Assembly (NCBI GenBank): GCA_030706735.1
Contig: JAUZNZ010000021.1
Span: 28,038-92,037, forward strand
Direction: 5' to 3'
Source: Bacteroidota bacterium
GTDB taxonomy: Bacteria > Bacteroidota > Bacteroidia > Chitinophagales > Chitinophagaceae
Length of the DNA stretch: 64,000 nt
This document shows, piece by piece, positions 1 through 10,272 of this stretch (position 1 is the stretch's first letter; every line of letters starts with the position of its first letter). Below the pieces are notes generated by a model that saw only the letters and a program-made list of their open reading frames with translations, was not told where the DNA came from and did not search any database. Position numbers and translations under genes: made by a program.

Positions 1-151
1 TACTTTCATTTACCCGCTTGAACCGAATATTGGAAAGATCCTTCTTGTCCAGCATGTCCAGGTCCAATTCACTGCCTTGCATGGCGCTGTATAGCTTGAT
101 GGGAATATTTACCAGACCAAAGCCGATGGTTCCCGTCCATATTGATCTCAT
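1..151 (-). CDS. ku: Non-homologous end-joining protein Ku (N-terminal 50 residues, cut by the window edge)
   Basis: Reading the minus strand from the ATG at 151-149 gives 50 open codons to the window edge, beginning [20 protein letters not shown]. This opening is the hallmark of bacterial Ku, the homodimeric ring that binds double-strand DNA ends and recruits the ligase LigD for non-homologous end joining in the cytoplasm. The remaining roughly 200 residues of the core lie left of the window. The start is well defined because the family usually begins exactly at this methionine. It is divergent from the barrel gene at 302, with about 150 bp between them. I infer that ligD is probably nearby but outside the window. 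Family assignment is secure from the N-terminus alone; intactness cannot be judged. Confidence 0.9.
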   Translation of the reverse strand, partial: MRSIWTGTIGFGLVNIPIKLYSAMQGSELDLDMLDKKDLSNIRFKRVNES

Positions 152-301
152 AGTAAAGTCATTTACAGGGTTACATATAAAGTTTTGTGCCAGGAATTCC
201 CCAATTTCTCCCTCCGGACGGGGATTACGGTCCGGTTGACCCGCTGAGGCCCAACCCGGCATAACAATTGATAATTTACGAAAAATAAAAATCAATCTGT
301 C

Positions 302-973
302 ATGAAAAAGAAATGGAACACCAAAGGAATGATCGTGCTGATGATGGCAATCGGGATCATGGCTTCCACGGCGTGCTTGGCTCAGGAACAACAAACGGCT
401 ATGGACACGGCATTAAAGGCCAAATTCGGGATCAAGGGCGGCCTGAACCTCACCCAGTTGTACGTGGCCAATGCGTCAAGCGAGCACCTGAAGGCGGGCT
501 TCAACGCAGGGATCTTCGTAAAGCTGCCCGTTGCCCGCGGTTTCTCCATCCAGCCCGAACTATTGTACAGCGTCAAAGGCGCAAAGGAAGACTACAATAA
601 CATCGTTGAAGGCAGCGGCGAATACCAGTTCAACCTGAATTATCTGGAATTACCCTTGCTGGCCGTTGTTAACCTCGGGCCGAATTTCAACATCCACGCG
701 GGGGGGTATGCGGCCTACCTCACCGGCGCCAATGTAAAGGACGTGAACAGTGACGGCACCATCAACGGGGCAACGGAACTGAATGCCGACAATTTTAATC
801 GCTGGGACTTTGGTCTGGCGGGAGGTGCCGGCTTTGATATTCAGAATTTCACCATTGGGGCACGCTATAATTACGGGTTGACCAACATCGGGAAATCCGG
901 CAATTTGTCAGGAAATATCACGCAGAACTCGAAGAATGCCGGATTCAATATTTACATTGGTTTCGGATTCTAA
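302..973 (+). CDS. Outer-membrane beta-barrel protein (PorT / OMP_b-brl family)
   Basis: A 223-residue secreted protein. Residues 1-27 form a signal peptide with a basic start, a hydrophobic stretch [14 protein letters not shown] and likely cleavage after CLA. The rest has alternating hydrophobic strands, opens with [13 protein letters not shown] (the usual first strand of this family, KxGxNxS-like) and ends in an aromatic-terminated strand, FNIYIGFGF, as expected for a BamA substrate. Family members are small eight-stranded barrels of the Bacteroidota outer membrane, mostly with unknown ligands. The gene stands alone, divergent from ku and convergent with rpoN, and is followed by a hairpin terminator. 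The stop codon lies inside a 16-bp tandem duplication at 969-1000. The specific function is unknown. Confidence 0.82.
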   Translation: MKKKWNTKGMIVLMMAIGIMASTACLAQEQQTAMDTALKAKFGIKGGLNLTQLYVANASSEHLKAGFNAGIFVKLPVARGFSIQPELLYSVKGAKEDYNNIVEGSGEYQFNLNYLELPLLAVVNLGPNFNIHAGGYAAYLTGANVKDVNSDGTINGATELNADNFNRWDFGLAGGAGFDIQNFTIGARYNYGLTNIGKSGNLSGNITQNSKNAGFNIYIGFGF

Positions 974-1000
974 TGAACAAAGGGTCTAATGAACAAAGGG
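969..1000. repeat. Perfect 16-bp tandem duplication spanning the stop codon
   Basis: The 16-mer TCTAATGAACAAAGGG occurs twice head to tail, at 969-984 and 985-1000. The first copy contains the TAA stop of the barrel gene at 971-973 and the second copy leads directly into the terminator stem. It looks like a recent replication-slippage duplication. Confidence 0.95.
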
Positions 1001-1024
1001 AGGCGATCACCCGCCTCCCTTTTT
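998..1024 (+). terminator. Intrinsic terminator of the barrel gene
   Basis: GGGAGGCG (998-1005) pairs perfectly with CGCCTCCC (1012-1019) around a six-base loop and is followed by five T residues (1020-1024). It sits between two convergent genes. The opposite strand has only a poor T-run, so it serves mainly the plus-strand gene. Confidence 0.85.
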
Positions 1025-2449
1025 CTAATCCCAAAGGCCCCTGATCTGTGCAACCGGTATGTTCAGTAATTCCCTGTATTTGGCCACGGTCCGGCGCGCG
1101 ATATTATATCCCCGCGAAGCCAATATGGTGACCAACTGCCTGTCCGTATAGGGCTTTCGCTTGTCCTCGGTGCGGATAACCTCCTCGATGATGGTCTGGA
1201 TGACCCGGTTGCTGATGCTGTTCCCTTCCTTATTTACGATACCCTCCGTGAACAGGTCCTTCAGCAAGATCGTCCCGAAAGGCGTTTCCGCATATTTATT
1301 GCAGGTAAGCCGGGAAACCGTGGAAATATCGACGCCGACCTTATCGGCGATATTTTTTAGCTTCATCGGCTGCAACAGCAGGATATCGCCGTATTTGAAG
1401 TATTCATACTGCCAATCGACGATCGCTTTCATGATCGCCATCATATTGGATTCCCGTTGTTGTATCGCGTTCACGAACCATTGTGCCGATGAGAGTTTGT
1501 TCCGCAAATACTGCTTGGCCGCCCGGTCCATGGATGCATTCTGCGAAGCATGATGCACCATCTCCACCCAGGACTGGCTGATATAAAGGGTAGAGGATCG
1601 CTGCCTGTATAGCGCGACATCGAGTCCATCTTCCCGCTCCATCACGATGAAATCAGGCAATATGGATGAATTGGTCTGATAAGCCCCCGCGGCAGGGCTC
1701 ACCGGCCGCGTTTTCAGATGGGCCAATAGCGTGAGAACGATCTTTATCTCGTCGTCTTCCAACCCCAGCTCCCTTTTCAATTTATCCAGATTGCAGGTGC
1801 GCAGATCCTGGAAATAGCCTTCCAGTATCCGGATCGCCATGCGGACATCCGGACGCTTGCCGTTCATTTTTTTCAGCTGATGAAGGAGGTATTCCTGCAC
1901 CGTACGGCAACCTACTCCCGCAGGCTCCAGCTCCCGGATGGCATTCAGGATCTCTTCCAGCTGCTCGGGTTCTATCCAGCTGGCCTTTTTGAATGAGATC
2001 TCCGAGGCCAGTTCCTCGAGATCCTGTTCCAGGAATCCGCTGTCATTCAATGAGTCGATGAGGAAATCGAAGAGATAATGCTTTTCTTCGGGGAAGGCCA
2101 TGAAACGATATTGTTTCTTCAGATCCTCCCTGAAGTCGGGAATTTCCGCAACCGGTTTTTCAGGGATCTTTTCGGTCGGCAGATAGTTCTTGTATTCCAT
2201 TTTATAATCCGGAATATCATCGTATCCATACTCTTCCCAGTTCTGAAAATCCTGTACCGTCTCCTTGGAGAATTTATCCCCCGACGCATCGTCCTGGGTC
2301 CCCGTTTCTTCCAATACCGGGTTCTCATTTAGTTCATCCTGGATCCGCTGTTCGAGCTGGAGAGTGTTCAGATGGAAAAGGTTCAGTAGTTCTATCTGCT
2401 GCGGCAGGATCGTGTGTTGCTGCTTCTGTGTCTGCAGTTGTTTGAGCAT
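1025..2449 (-). CDS. rpoN: RNA polymerase sigma-54 factor RpoN
   Basis: A 474-residue sigma-54, the normal length. Region I is the glutamine/leucine-rich activator-contact segment at residues 1-50 (QQIELLNLFHLNTLQLEQRI). An acidic region II follows at about 50-100, then the core-binding domain, a helix-turn-helix segment (VGVDISTVSRLTCNKY, near residues 365-380) and the invariant RpoN box ARRTVAKYRE at residues 451-460, which binds the -24 promoter element. The factor directs core RNA polymerase to -24/-12 promoters and needs an AAA+ enhancer-binding protein, none of which is encoded here. The start is preferred because the Q-rich helix must lie at the extreme N-terminus. It is divergent from tamB across 248 bp. 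The start of region I and the RpoN box are both intact. Confidence 0.97.
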   Translation of the reverse strand: MLKQLQTQKQQHTILPQQIELLNLFHLNTLQLEQRIQDELNENPVLEETGTQDDASGDKFSKETVQDFQNWEEYGYDDIPDYKMEYKNYLPTEKIPEKPVAEIPDFREDLKKQYRFMAFPEEKHYLFDFLIDSLNDSGFLEQDLEELASEISFKKASWIEPEQLEEILNAIRELEPAGVGCRTVQEYLLHQLKKMNGKRPDVRMAIRILEGYFQDLRTCNLDKLKRELGLEDDEIKIVLTLLAHLKTRPVSPAAGAYQTNSSILPDFIVMEREDGLDVALYRQRSSTLYISQSWVEMVHHASQNASMDRAAKQYLRNKLSSAQWFVNAIQQRESNMMAIMKAIVDWQYEYFKYGDILLLQPMKLKNIADKVGVDISTVSRLTCNKYAETPFGTILLKDLFTEGIVNKEGNSISNRVIQTIIEEVIRTEDKRKPYTDRQLVTILASRGYNIARRTVAKYRELLNIPVAQIRGLWD

Positions 2450-2697
2450 AATTGAGCAGATTTGGGTTCAGAAGAACAAATCTGGCTCCAAATGCTCAAT
2501 AGCCTGGAATCCGCCCGATCCGGGGTCTTTCATGTAGAAAAATGGCATCGGGTGTGTAGAAAATAGCCCTCGTATACGGGAATTAAGCTATGATAGGGGC
2601 AATTTGAGGTGTCCCCATGCCCCGGGCCATTTGTGGTCTGCATTTTGTTCAATTGCCGGTAATAGGTTAACTTAAGTATTAGCAAGAAGTTACATTA
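2450..2697. other. Divergent intergenic region between rpoN and tamB
   Basis: This 248-bp stretch must hold promoters for both flanking genes. I found no convincing TAnnTTTG box on either strand and no open frame of note. Confidence 0.5.
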
Positions 2698-5600
2698 ATG
2701 CGAACCGGCCAGAAAGGACATACCCCCCGGAGATCTTTATTGCGTAGGTCGGCAAGGATCTTATTAAAAGCGATGCTGGCGATCCTGATCATCACGGTGA
2801 TCCTGGTTGCTCTCGTGCAAACGCCTTATGTCCAGAATATTATCCGTGCAAAGGCGGAAAAGTACCTCGCGGGAAAACTGAACACCCGGGTTGAGATCGG
2901 CGGCCTTCGCATCGGTTTCCCCCACACAGTTTTGCTGACAGGCGTCTTCCTCGCTGACAAGCGCCAGGATACGCTATTATCGGCAGGCTTGATCCACATC
3001 GAGATGAATATGTGGGGATTATTGCACAGACATGTGGACGTGACAGAATTGCAGCTGGCTGACATGGTGCTCCATGTCAGCCGCCAATTGCCCGATACGG
3101 TCTTCAATTTCCAATTCATCCCCGATGCGTTTGCAGCCAAAGAGCCCGCGGCTCCCGGTCCGAAGACCGGTTCACCCATGCGGTTCTCCATGGACGCCAT
3201 TCGCCTCGACCATGTTCGTCTTTTTTATAATGACACCGTCACCGGCAATGATGACGAACTCCGCATAGCCCACAGCCTGACCAAATGGGATGAGTTCGAT
3301 CCGTCAACCGGTCACTTTTCGATCCGGTACTTCTTCATGCAGGGAGGACAGGCGAAGGTCTGGCAGGGACAACCCCTCGTACAACGGCTGCCCCAGCCCC
3401 CTGCCTCGCCCGTTTCTGCCGCCGGCCGGCCCTCGTCCTCTTTCCGCCTCAATCTCCGGGAAGTTGGCCTGGAAGAATTTCGCATCGATTATCGCAATTC
3501 GATGACTTCCATGGTGGCCGGCCTGGAAGTCGGCAGCATCGCCGCGGAATTCAAAACATTCGACCTCGGTAATCTGGCCTTCGCCGCCAATAGCCTTCGG
3601 ATAGACAACACCAACGTCCGCTACGACAACAATACCCAACCGCATCAACGGTCGGGCATGGACTACGCTCATCTCGATGTCCGGCAGTTCACACTCCATG
3701 CCTCCGATTTGCAGTACGCAGGAGACTCGGTCAGCGGGCGGATCGCGGAAGGACACTTGAAGGAGGCGGGCTCCGGATTCGCCCTGGATAAGCTGCAGGC
3801 TTCCTTCCTTTATTCGGACCATCAGGCCTTCCTGAAAGATCTTGACCTGAGGACGCCCGGAACGGTATTGCAGAATGCCGTCGCGATCCGCTATTCCTCC
3901 GTGGGGGCAATTGCCGACGATCCCGCACATACACTCATCGAAGTCGATCTGCGTGATAGCCACGTCCGGATCGGCGATATCCTCCATTTCGTGCCTTCCC
4001 TGAGGACACAAGCCGCATTTAGGCGCCCGGCAGAAACCTGGCAGCTCAACGCACGAATGAAAGGCAGTCTCGCCGCGCTTCGCGTAGAGACGCTCCAATT
4101 CTCCGGCATGCAGGACATTAAATTGGACGCCGGAGGCATCGTCCGGAATTTGACCGATCCGAACAGGATGGACGTCGATATGGACATACGTAACCTTTCC
4201 GGCAGCAGGAATAGTCTGGCCGCCCTGCTCCCTCCAAACACCCTGCCTGCCGATATCGGGATCCCCGGGTATTTCAGTCTGCGCGGAAAACTCCGCGGAA
4301 ACAGGGACAGCGTCCGGTCAGATATCGCACTGAACACCAGTTCCGGCAATCTTACGGTCAAGGGGGTCTTCCGCGGGCTCAGAAATAGCGGACAAGCCAC
4401 CTACAACGCTTCGGTGCAGACCGACCGCCTGGACATGGGTTCCATTCTAAGGAATAAACAACTATGGGGACCGGTGACGGCCGACTTCTCCATCGTAGGT
4501 CGGGGATTCGACCCTCACTCCGCCGTTGCAAAACTTAAAGGGATCCTGCGCGCCGCAACCGTCAATCAATTCGATTATCGCGATTTTCGTTTCGATGCCT
4601 CCCTGGCCGACCAGCGTCTGGATTTAAACTCATCCATCGACAATGACCAGGTTCGCTTCGATCTTCGGGCATCTGTCAACCTGGCCGGCAAATATCCCGC
4701 CATACGACTCGAATGGCATATCGATACGCTTGATCTCTACGCTATTCACCTGGTCAAAGAGTCCCTGCAGTTCCATGGTCGGCTGACAGCCGACTTTATC
4801 AGCACCGATCCGGATTCCCTGCAGGGGAGCCTTAAATTGTTCGACCTGGCCTTGCATACGGCGCGGCAGGCCCTAAAGACAGACAGCATCCTCCTGGTTG
4901 CCCAACGAAGTGCAGGACTGGAGGATATCCGGCTATCTTCGGAAATGGCGGACATCGACCTGCGCGGCCGCTACAAGATTTCGGAGATCGGTCCTTCCAT
5001 CCTTCAAACGATTGACCGGTATTATCATCTCTCTTCGACGCCCGCTCCTCGTGCCGGATCCTTTGCTCCCCAGGACTGGCAAATGACCATGCACCTGCGG
5101 GCCTCCCCGCTGTTATTGTCGATGGTGCCCTCTCTTAAGGGTACAGATAGTATCGGCGGAAAGATATCTTTCAATAGTGACCGCGGCGATCTGCGCATTG
5201 CATTCAATGCCCCTCGCATTCAACTGGGCACACAGGTCTTTAACCAGGTAGGATTGCAGGCATCCACGAACGATCAGACCGGCCCGGGCAAGGCGCTGAC
5301 CTACGATCTGGAATTGGCAGGCGCTCACGGCGCCGGGTTTGTGATCTACCGTTCCTCCCTGCGCGGGCGGGTCACCAACAATCAACTCTTTACCTCCCTT
5401 CTTTTGAAGGATGAAAAAGGCAGGGACAGGCACCGGCTCGCGGGAGAACTGACTCGCACAGGAGATGCCGAAAAATTTGCCCTCAATCCGGACAGCTTAT
5501 TATTGAACTATGAGAGGTGGACGGTTAGCCGGGATAACTATATTCTTTACGCACCGGCTGGCATAGTGATCAATGATCTTAAGATCAGCAACAAGGTCGA

Positions 5601-7788
5601 ATCCTTATTGATAAACAGCCATCCTCCTGTCGCCGCCTCCCCGATCGATCTGACCTTCGTCAATTTCAGGCTGGGCACGATCAGCCGGTTTGCTCAGCAG
5701 GATTCGTCCATGGTGGACGGCCTGCTCAACGGAAAGGCCGAAGTGAAGAACGTGTTGTCCACTCCGCTATTTACTGCCGACCTTCGGATCAAAGGCCTTA
5801 CCATCAGAAGGGATACGGTAGGGGATCTCATCGTAAAAGTCAACAATGAAAAGGCGAATGCCTATTCGGCCGATATTTCCCTCCAGGGCTTCCGGAATGA
5901 CGTGCGGATAAAAGGGGATTATTATAGCGGGGAAAGCCGCATGGACCTGAAATTGGACCTCAATCGGCTCAACCTGGCCTCGATCAGGCCCTTCCTTTTA
6001 TCGCAAATACAGGATATGAAGGGTTCGTTGAAGGGCTCCCTTGCCCTTTCCGGGAACTTCGACAAGCCCGGCGTCAGTGGCAGTCTGTTTTTCGACAGCG
6101 CACTGATCGTCCCCCTCATCACCGGCGAGCCGCTCCGGTTGTCCAATGACAAGATCGAGTTTGATGCCGACGGATTTAACTTTTCGGAATTTACCTTGCA
6201 GGATTCGTCCGGCAACAAAGCGACGATCGACGGCAACGTCTATACTAAGGACTATAAAGACTTCGAGTCCGACGTGACGCTCAATGCACATAACTTCCGG
6301 CTGGTGAATGCAGCGGAGGCCAGCAACCGCCTCTTTTATGGTAAACTGAACATCGATGTCGCAGTCAACATTACGGGCGATCCGGTCGACGCGCTGAGTG
6401 TGGATGGAAACCTCCGCGTGAACAAGAATACCGATTTTGTTTTTGTACTGCCACAGAATAATCCGGAAGTCGTGGACCGGGAAGGGGTGGTCAGATTCGT
6501 GGACCATACACATCCCGGTGATACCCTGACGGACATGGCGGCCATCCTTCTCGCCTCACGCAACGCTGAACTGAAGGGATATGATGTCAGTCTGGGCATC
6601 GAAACGGATAGCTCGGCACTCCTCACCATGATCATGGATGAACGGAATGGTGACGCACTCAGCACCAGGGGCCGATCCAGCCTCGTATTCGGCATGGATA
6701 AGAGTGGGAAGACCGACCTCACCGGCGCATACGAGATCGAGAGCGGTTCCTATAACCTGTCTCTTAACCTGCTCAAACGAAAATTTCTGATCCAGCGTGG
6801 CAGCACCATCACCTGGACAGGCGATCCCAATTCGGCAACCCTGAACATCACCGCGGCGTATACCGCCAACACGCCCTCTATCGACCTCATAGAGAATGAG
6901 ATTGCCGGAAGACCGCAGGACCAGATCAATAAATTCAAGCAAAAATTACCCTTCCTGGTCACTCTCAAAATGGAAGGCGATCTGCTGAAGCCCGATATCA
7001 CGTTCGACATCACCCTCCCTACGGACATATTGACCCTTTGGCCCGACGTGGATCTGAAATTACAGCAGATCCGCGCCGAACAATCGGAATTGAACAAGCA
7101 GGTATTTGCCCTCTTGCTCCTGAACCGCTTTGTGGGACAGAATCCCCTGCAAAGTACGGCTGGCGGAGGGATTAGCGTAAGCAATATTGCCTTTCAAAGC
7201 GCAAGCCAGATATTGACCAATCAACTGGATCAGCTGGCCGCCAGCCTGATCAAGGGAGTCGACGTTCATTTCGACCTCAATAAACAGCAGGACTTCAGCA
7301 CGGGGACCGAACAGGACTATACCGAATTGAATGTAGGATTGTCAAAACAATTGTTCGATGAACGCGTGGAGGTGAGTGTTGGCAGCAATTTCGACGTGCA
7401 GGGCGCCGGCAATCCGAACCGGAATGCGTCCAACATTGCCGGCGATGCCGCCGTCGACTATAAACTGACCAGGGATGGTCGTTACAGGATCCGGGCCTAC
7501 CGGAAGAACCAATATGAGGCAGTCGTGGAAGGAGAGGTGGTGGAAACAGGGGTGAGCTTTATCCTTACTTTCGATTACGACAGGTTCAGGGAGATATTTG
7601 GACGCACGAAGGAGGAAAAGCTGCAAGACAGGATCCGCGCCAGGTCGATGCCGGAAAATGCTACTCCGGCACCCGCAAAAGGGACGTCCCTGCCCGGAAC
7701 GTCCTCGCCCGTCGCGCCTGCGCCGGTGGCGCCCCCGCCGAAGAATGATCTGCCCTCGACACAACCGGCCGGTAATGGCACGAATTAA
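2698..7788 (+). CDS. tamB: Translocation and assembly module protein TamB (AsmA-like / DUF490)
   Basis: A 1696-residue envelope protein. A single N-terminal membrane anchor (about residues 22-43, LLKAMLAILIITVILVALVQ) is followed by an AsmA-like start (YLAGKLNTRVEIGGLRI) and a very long run of repeated beta-strands predicted to form a periplasm-spanning groove. The TamB C-terminal domain is near residues 1240-1640 (FDERVEVSVGSNF, RYRIRAYRKNQYEAV). The last 50 residues are a low-complexity Pro/Ala tail. TamB works with the Omp85 protein TamA in outer-membrane assembly and in moving lipid between membranes. It is followed after 9 bp by the TamA-like gene, the usual pairing. Bacteroidota homologues are longer than the proteobacterial protein of about 1260 residues, so the length is normal here. 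Confidence 0.92.
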   Translation: MRTGQKGHTPRRSLLRRSARILLKAMLAILIITVILVALVQTPYVQNIIRAKAEKYLAGKLNTRVEIGGLRIGFPHTVLLTGVFLADKRQDTLLSAGLIHIEMNMWGLLHRHVDVTELQLADMVLHVSRQLPDTVFNFQFIPDAFAAKEPAAPGPKTGSPMRFSMDAIRLDHVRLFYNDTVTGNDDELRIAHSLTKWDEFDPSTGHFSIRYFFMQGGQAKVWQGQPLVQRLPQPPASPVSAAGRPSSSFRLNLREVGLEEFRIDYRNSMTSMVAGLEVGSIAAEFKTFDLGNLAFAANSLRIDNTNVRYDNNTQPHQRSGMDYAHLDVRQFTLHASDLQYAGDSVSGRIAEGHLKEAGSGFALDKLQASFLYSDHQAFLKDLDLRTPGTVLQNAVAIRYSSVGAIADDPAHTLIEVDLRDSHVRIGDILHFVPSLRTQAAFRRPAETWQLNARMKGSLAALRVETLQFSGMQDIKLDAGGIVRNLTDPNRMDVDMDIRNLSGSRNSLAALLPPNTLPADIGIPGYFSLRGKLRGNRDSVRSDIALNTSSGNLTVKGVFRGLRNSGQATYNASVQTDRLDMGSILRNKQLWGPVTADFSIVGRGFDPHSAVAKLKGILRAATVNQFDYRDFRFDASLADQRLDLNSSIDNDQVRFDLRASVNLAGKYPAIRLEWHIDTLDLYAIHLVKESLQFHGRLTADFISTDPDSLQGSLKLFDLALHTARQALKTDSILLVAQRSAGLEDIRLSSEMADIDLRGRYKISEIGPSILQTIDRYYHLSSTPAPRAGSFAPQDWQMTMHLRASPLLLSMVPSLKGTDSIGGKISFNSDRGDLRIAFNAPRIQLGTQVFNQVGLQASTNDQTGPGKALTYDLELAGAHGAGFVIYRSSLRGRVTNNQLFTSLLLKDEKGRDRHRLAGELTRTGDAEKFALNPDSLLLNYERWTVSRDNYILYAPAGIVINDLKISNKVESLLINSHPPVAASPIDLTFVNFRLGTISRFAQQDSSMVDGLLNGKAEVKNVLSTPLFTADLRIKGLTIRRDTVGDLIVKVNNEKANAYSADISLQGFRNDVRIKGDYYSGESRMDLKLDLNRLNLASIRPFLLSQIQDMKGSLKGSLALSGNFDKPGVSGSLFFDSALIVPLITGEPLRLSNDKIEFDADGFNFSEFTLQDSSGNKATIDGNVYTKDYKDFESDVTLNAHNFRLVNAAEASNRLFYGKLNIDVAVNITGDPVDALSVDGNLRVNKNTDFVFVLPQNNPEVVDREGVVRFVDHTHPGDTLTDMAAILLASRNAELKGYDVSLGIETDSSALLTMIMDERNGDALSTRGRSSLVFGMDKSGKTDLTGAYEIESGSYNLSLNLLKRKFLIQRGSTITWTGDPNSATLNITAAYTANTPSIDLIENEIAGRPQDQINKFKQKLPFLVTLKMEGDLLKPDITFDITLPTDILTLWPDVDLKLQQIRAEQSELNKQVFALLLLNRFVGQNPLQSTAGGGISVSNIAFQSASQILTNQLDQLAASLIKGVDVHFDLNKQQDFSTGTEQDYTELNVGLSKQLFDERVEVSVGSNFDVQGAGNPNRNASNIAGDAAVDYKLTRDGRYRIRAYRKNQYEAVVEGEVVETGVSFILTFDYDRFREIFGRTKEEKLQDRIRARSMPENATPAPAKGTSLPGTSSPVAPAPVAPPPKNDLPSTQPAGNGTN

Positions 7789-7797
7789 TATTATAGG

Positions 7798-10077
7798 ATG
7801 GTCAGTATGAAATGGATAGCCCTTCTTGCCCTTGTCGTGTTCTTCTTTGGCTGCAGCGAATCGAAATATCTCGGTCCGGGGCAGGTGCTCTATGGGGGTA
7901 ACAAGGTCAGGGTGAAGTCGTCGGTGAAAGTGGCCCATAAGAAGGTCAACCAGGTCGACGAAGAGTTGGAGGGCCTGCTGAAGCCGGACCTTAACCATAA
8001 GATCCTCGGCATCCGGGTCAGACTGTGGATCTACAATATCGCCCGCCCCACGAATAAGAGCAAAGGGTTGAAGCACTGGATCAAATATAAGGTGGGGGAA
8101 CCTCCCGTGTTGGCTTCGCCCTCATTGATCGAGAAGAATAGGAGCGTCCTGCAATATCACCTGGAGAACAAAGGCTGGTTCCATGACACCGTGATATCGG
8201 AAAGTAACGTAAAAAAGCAGGTATTGACCGCAGTCTATACCGCGCAGATCGGTCCGCAATACACGATCAGGGACGTGAAATATCCCCGGGACAGCGACGC
8301 CCTCGGCAAACGCATCGATACGATGCAAAGACGGTCCCTGCTAAAAAAGGGGGATCCCTTCGATCTGGATATCATAAAGGAGGAACGCACCCGAATTGAC
8401 TCCAGGTTGAAACAACGGGGTTTTTATTACTTTAACCCCGATTTTCTGCAGGTGGACGTGGATTCCGCCGTTGGTGGTCATCAGGTCGATATGCAAATGA
8501 GGATCAAACCCGAGACCCCATACCGGGCGAGGCAGATATACCATATCAATGACGTGATCGTGTACGCTGCCTATGACATACATTCCGATACCGCACGGGC
8601 AAGAGCATACAACACGCCGGAGGGCTACCGGATCATTGACTCCGCCCGGCTGTTCAAGCCGGTCATTTACAGCCGCACGCTGGTCTTCAAACCCGGAGAC
8701 CTCTATAAGCGCAATGATCACAATCTTTCCCTCAGTCGGCTGGTGAGTTTGGGCGTGTTCAAATTTGTAAAGGCCCGCTTCGAGCCTGCCGACTCGACCG
8801 ATACGAACAAACTGGATGCCATATATTATCTCACGCCCGCTAAGAAAAAGTCCATTCAATTCGAAGTCTCCGCGCTCACGAGGTCCGATAACACCACAGG
8901 CACCGAATTCGCCATCGACTGGCGGAACCGGAACTTTTTCAGAGGAGCCGAGCTCTTTACGGCCAGTGTATACGGCGGGCTCGAAGAACAATACGTCGGC
9001 GCCGGCCAAAAGGTCGGGACGAGGAGGGCCGGAGTGGACATCGACCTGTATTTCCCCCGCATCGTGGCGCCCTTCCCGCTTAATACCAATAGCGCCTATG
9101 TGCCCAAAACGAAGATCGGCGCAGGCTACTCGATCTTTGAACGCACAAAGGCTTATACCCTTAACTCGGCGACCCTGAATTATGGGTATATATTCAAGAA
9201 TAGCATTAATACCGAAAACCAACTGACAGTCTTCGGCATTAACTATGTCCGGCCGACCTATATCGATCCCGCCTATCAGAAAGTGCTCGACACGAATATC
9301 ACGCTGAGGCGCAGCATCGAACCCCAATTAATCATGGGGCCGATCTACAATTTCAACTATAACTCCCAGGTCAGGCCCAATCGCCACGTGCACAATTACT
9401 ATTTTAACGGGAACGTGGATTTGTCAGGCAATACACTGGGACTGCTCACGGGAGCCAATATCAACAAAGGAAAGCAAGTGGATATCTTTCACGTTCCCTT
9501 CGCGCAATATGTGCGGCTGGAGGCGGATTTCCGGCACTATTTCAGTTTTAACAAATTTTCGATGCTGGCCTACCGCCTCACGGGAGGAGTAGGCATCGCT
9601 TATGGCAATAGCAGCACGATGCCCTTTATCAAGGAATTCTTTGCAGGGGGCACCAACGATATCAGGGCATTCCGCTCCAGGGCGCTGGGACCCGGCTCCT
9701 ACTATGCCGGCAATCCCAACAGGATCGCTTTCCTGCCCGATCAGCCGGGTGACGTCAAACTGGAGACGAACCTGGAATATCGTACCAAACTATTTTCTGT
9801 CGTTCGCTGGGCCCTGTTTGTTGACGCGGGCAATATCTGGACACTGCACCCCGACAGCAGCAGGCCCGGGTCCACCTTTTCCCACAATTTTCTGAATGAC
9901 GTAGCCGTTGGCGTGGGCACCGGTCTGCGCTTCGATCTAAGCATCCTCGTCCTCCGCGTGGACGTGGCCGTTCCCGTCCGTTATCCCTGGATGCCCGGTG
10001 GCTCGAAATGGGTCTTCACCAAGGCAACCGATATTTCCAACCTCGTCCTCAACCTCGCCATCGGCTATCCGTTCTAG
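7798..10077 (+). CDS. tamA: TamA-like Omp85/BamA-family outer-membrane lipoprotein
   Basis: A 759-residue protein with a lipoprotein signal: MKWIALLALVVFFFGC, where the Cys (residue 19) is the lipobox cysteine. This lipidated form is typical of Bacteroidota TamA. Residues about 25-380 hold POTRA-like alpha/beta domains. The C-terminal half is a 16-strand Omp85 barrel. The hallmark loop-6 region appears as KEFFAGGTNDIRAFRSRALGPG (given in part; near residues 618-640), and the chain ends with the aromatic-rich strand NLVLNLAIGYPF. Translation may start at 7798 or at the ATG at 7807; both keep the signal. It lies 9 bp after tamB and forms an operon with it, so the two very likely make one assembly machine. 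Confidence 0.9.
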   Translation: MVSMKWIALLALVVFFFGCSESKYLGPGQVLYGGNKVRVKSSVKVAHKKVNQVDEELEGLLKPDLNHKILGIRVRLWIYNIARPTNKSKGLKHWIKYKVGEPPVLASPSLIEKNRSVLQYHLENKGWFHDTVISESNVKKQVLTAVYTAQIGPQYTIRDVKYPRDSDALGKRIDTMQRRSLLKKGDPFDLDIIKEERTRIDSRLKQRGFYYFNPDFLQVDVDSAVGGHQVDMQMRIKPETPYRARQIYHINDVIVYAAYDIHSDTARARAYNTPEGYRIIDSARLFKPVIYSRTLVFKPGDLYKRNDHNLSLSRLVSLGVFKFVKARFEPADSTDTNKLDAIYYLTPAKKKSIQFEVSALTRSDNTTGTEFAIDWRNRNFFRGAELFTASVYGGLEEQYVGAGQKVGTRRAGVDIDLYFPRIVAPFPLNTNSAYVPKTKIGAGYSIFERTKAYTLNSATLNYGYIFKNSINTENQLTVFGINYVRPTYIDPAYQKVLDTNITLRRSIEPQLIMGPIYNFNYNSQVRPNRHVHNYYFNGNVDLSGNTLGLLTGANINKGKQVDIFHVPFAQYVRLEADFRHYFSFNKFSMLAYRLTGGVGIAYGNSSTMPFIKEFFAGGTNDIRAFRSRALGPGSYYAGNPNRIAFLPDQPGDVKLETNLEYRTKLFSVVRWALFVDAGNIWTLHPDSSRPGSTFSHNFLNDVAVGVGTGLRFDLSILVLRVDVAVPVRYPWMPGGSKWVFTKATDISNLVLNLAIGYPF

Positions 10078-10272
10078 CTCGCAATCCGCGACCTTCCGGC
10101 CGCATGCCCCATCTCACCCTGCCTGGGATCACCACATCCCGGTCATCCTATCCCGATCACCCCCATCGGATAAAAATTGCCCGGCCTTCCGCAAGACCCC
10201 CATGACCGGGGTGGCATCATTTTTTTATCTGGTATCCGGTAAACAAGATTCTTAACCTGAAAACAGCTTTTT

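Noticed and set aside
8341..9327. 328-codon open frame on the minus strand
   Set aside because: Antisense to the TamA-like barrel; no domain visible.
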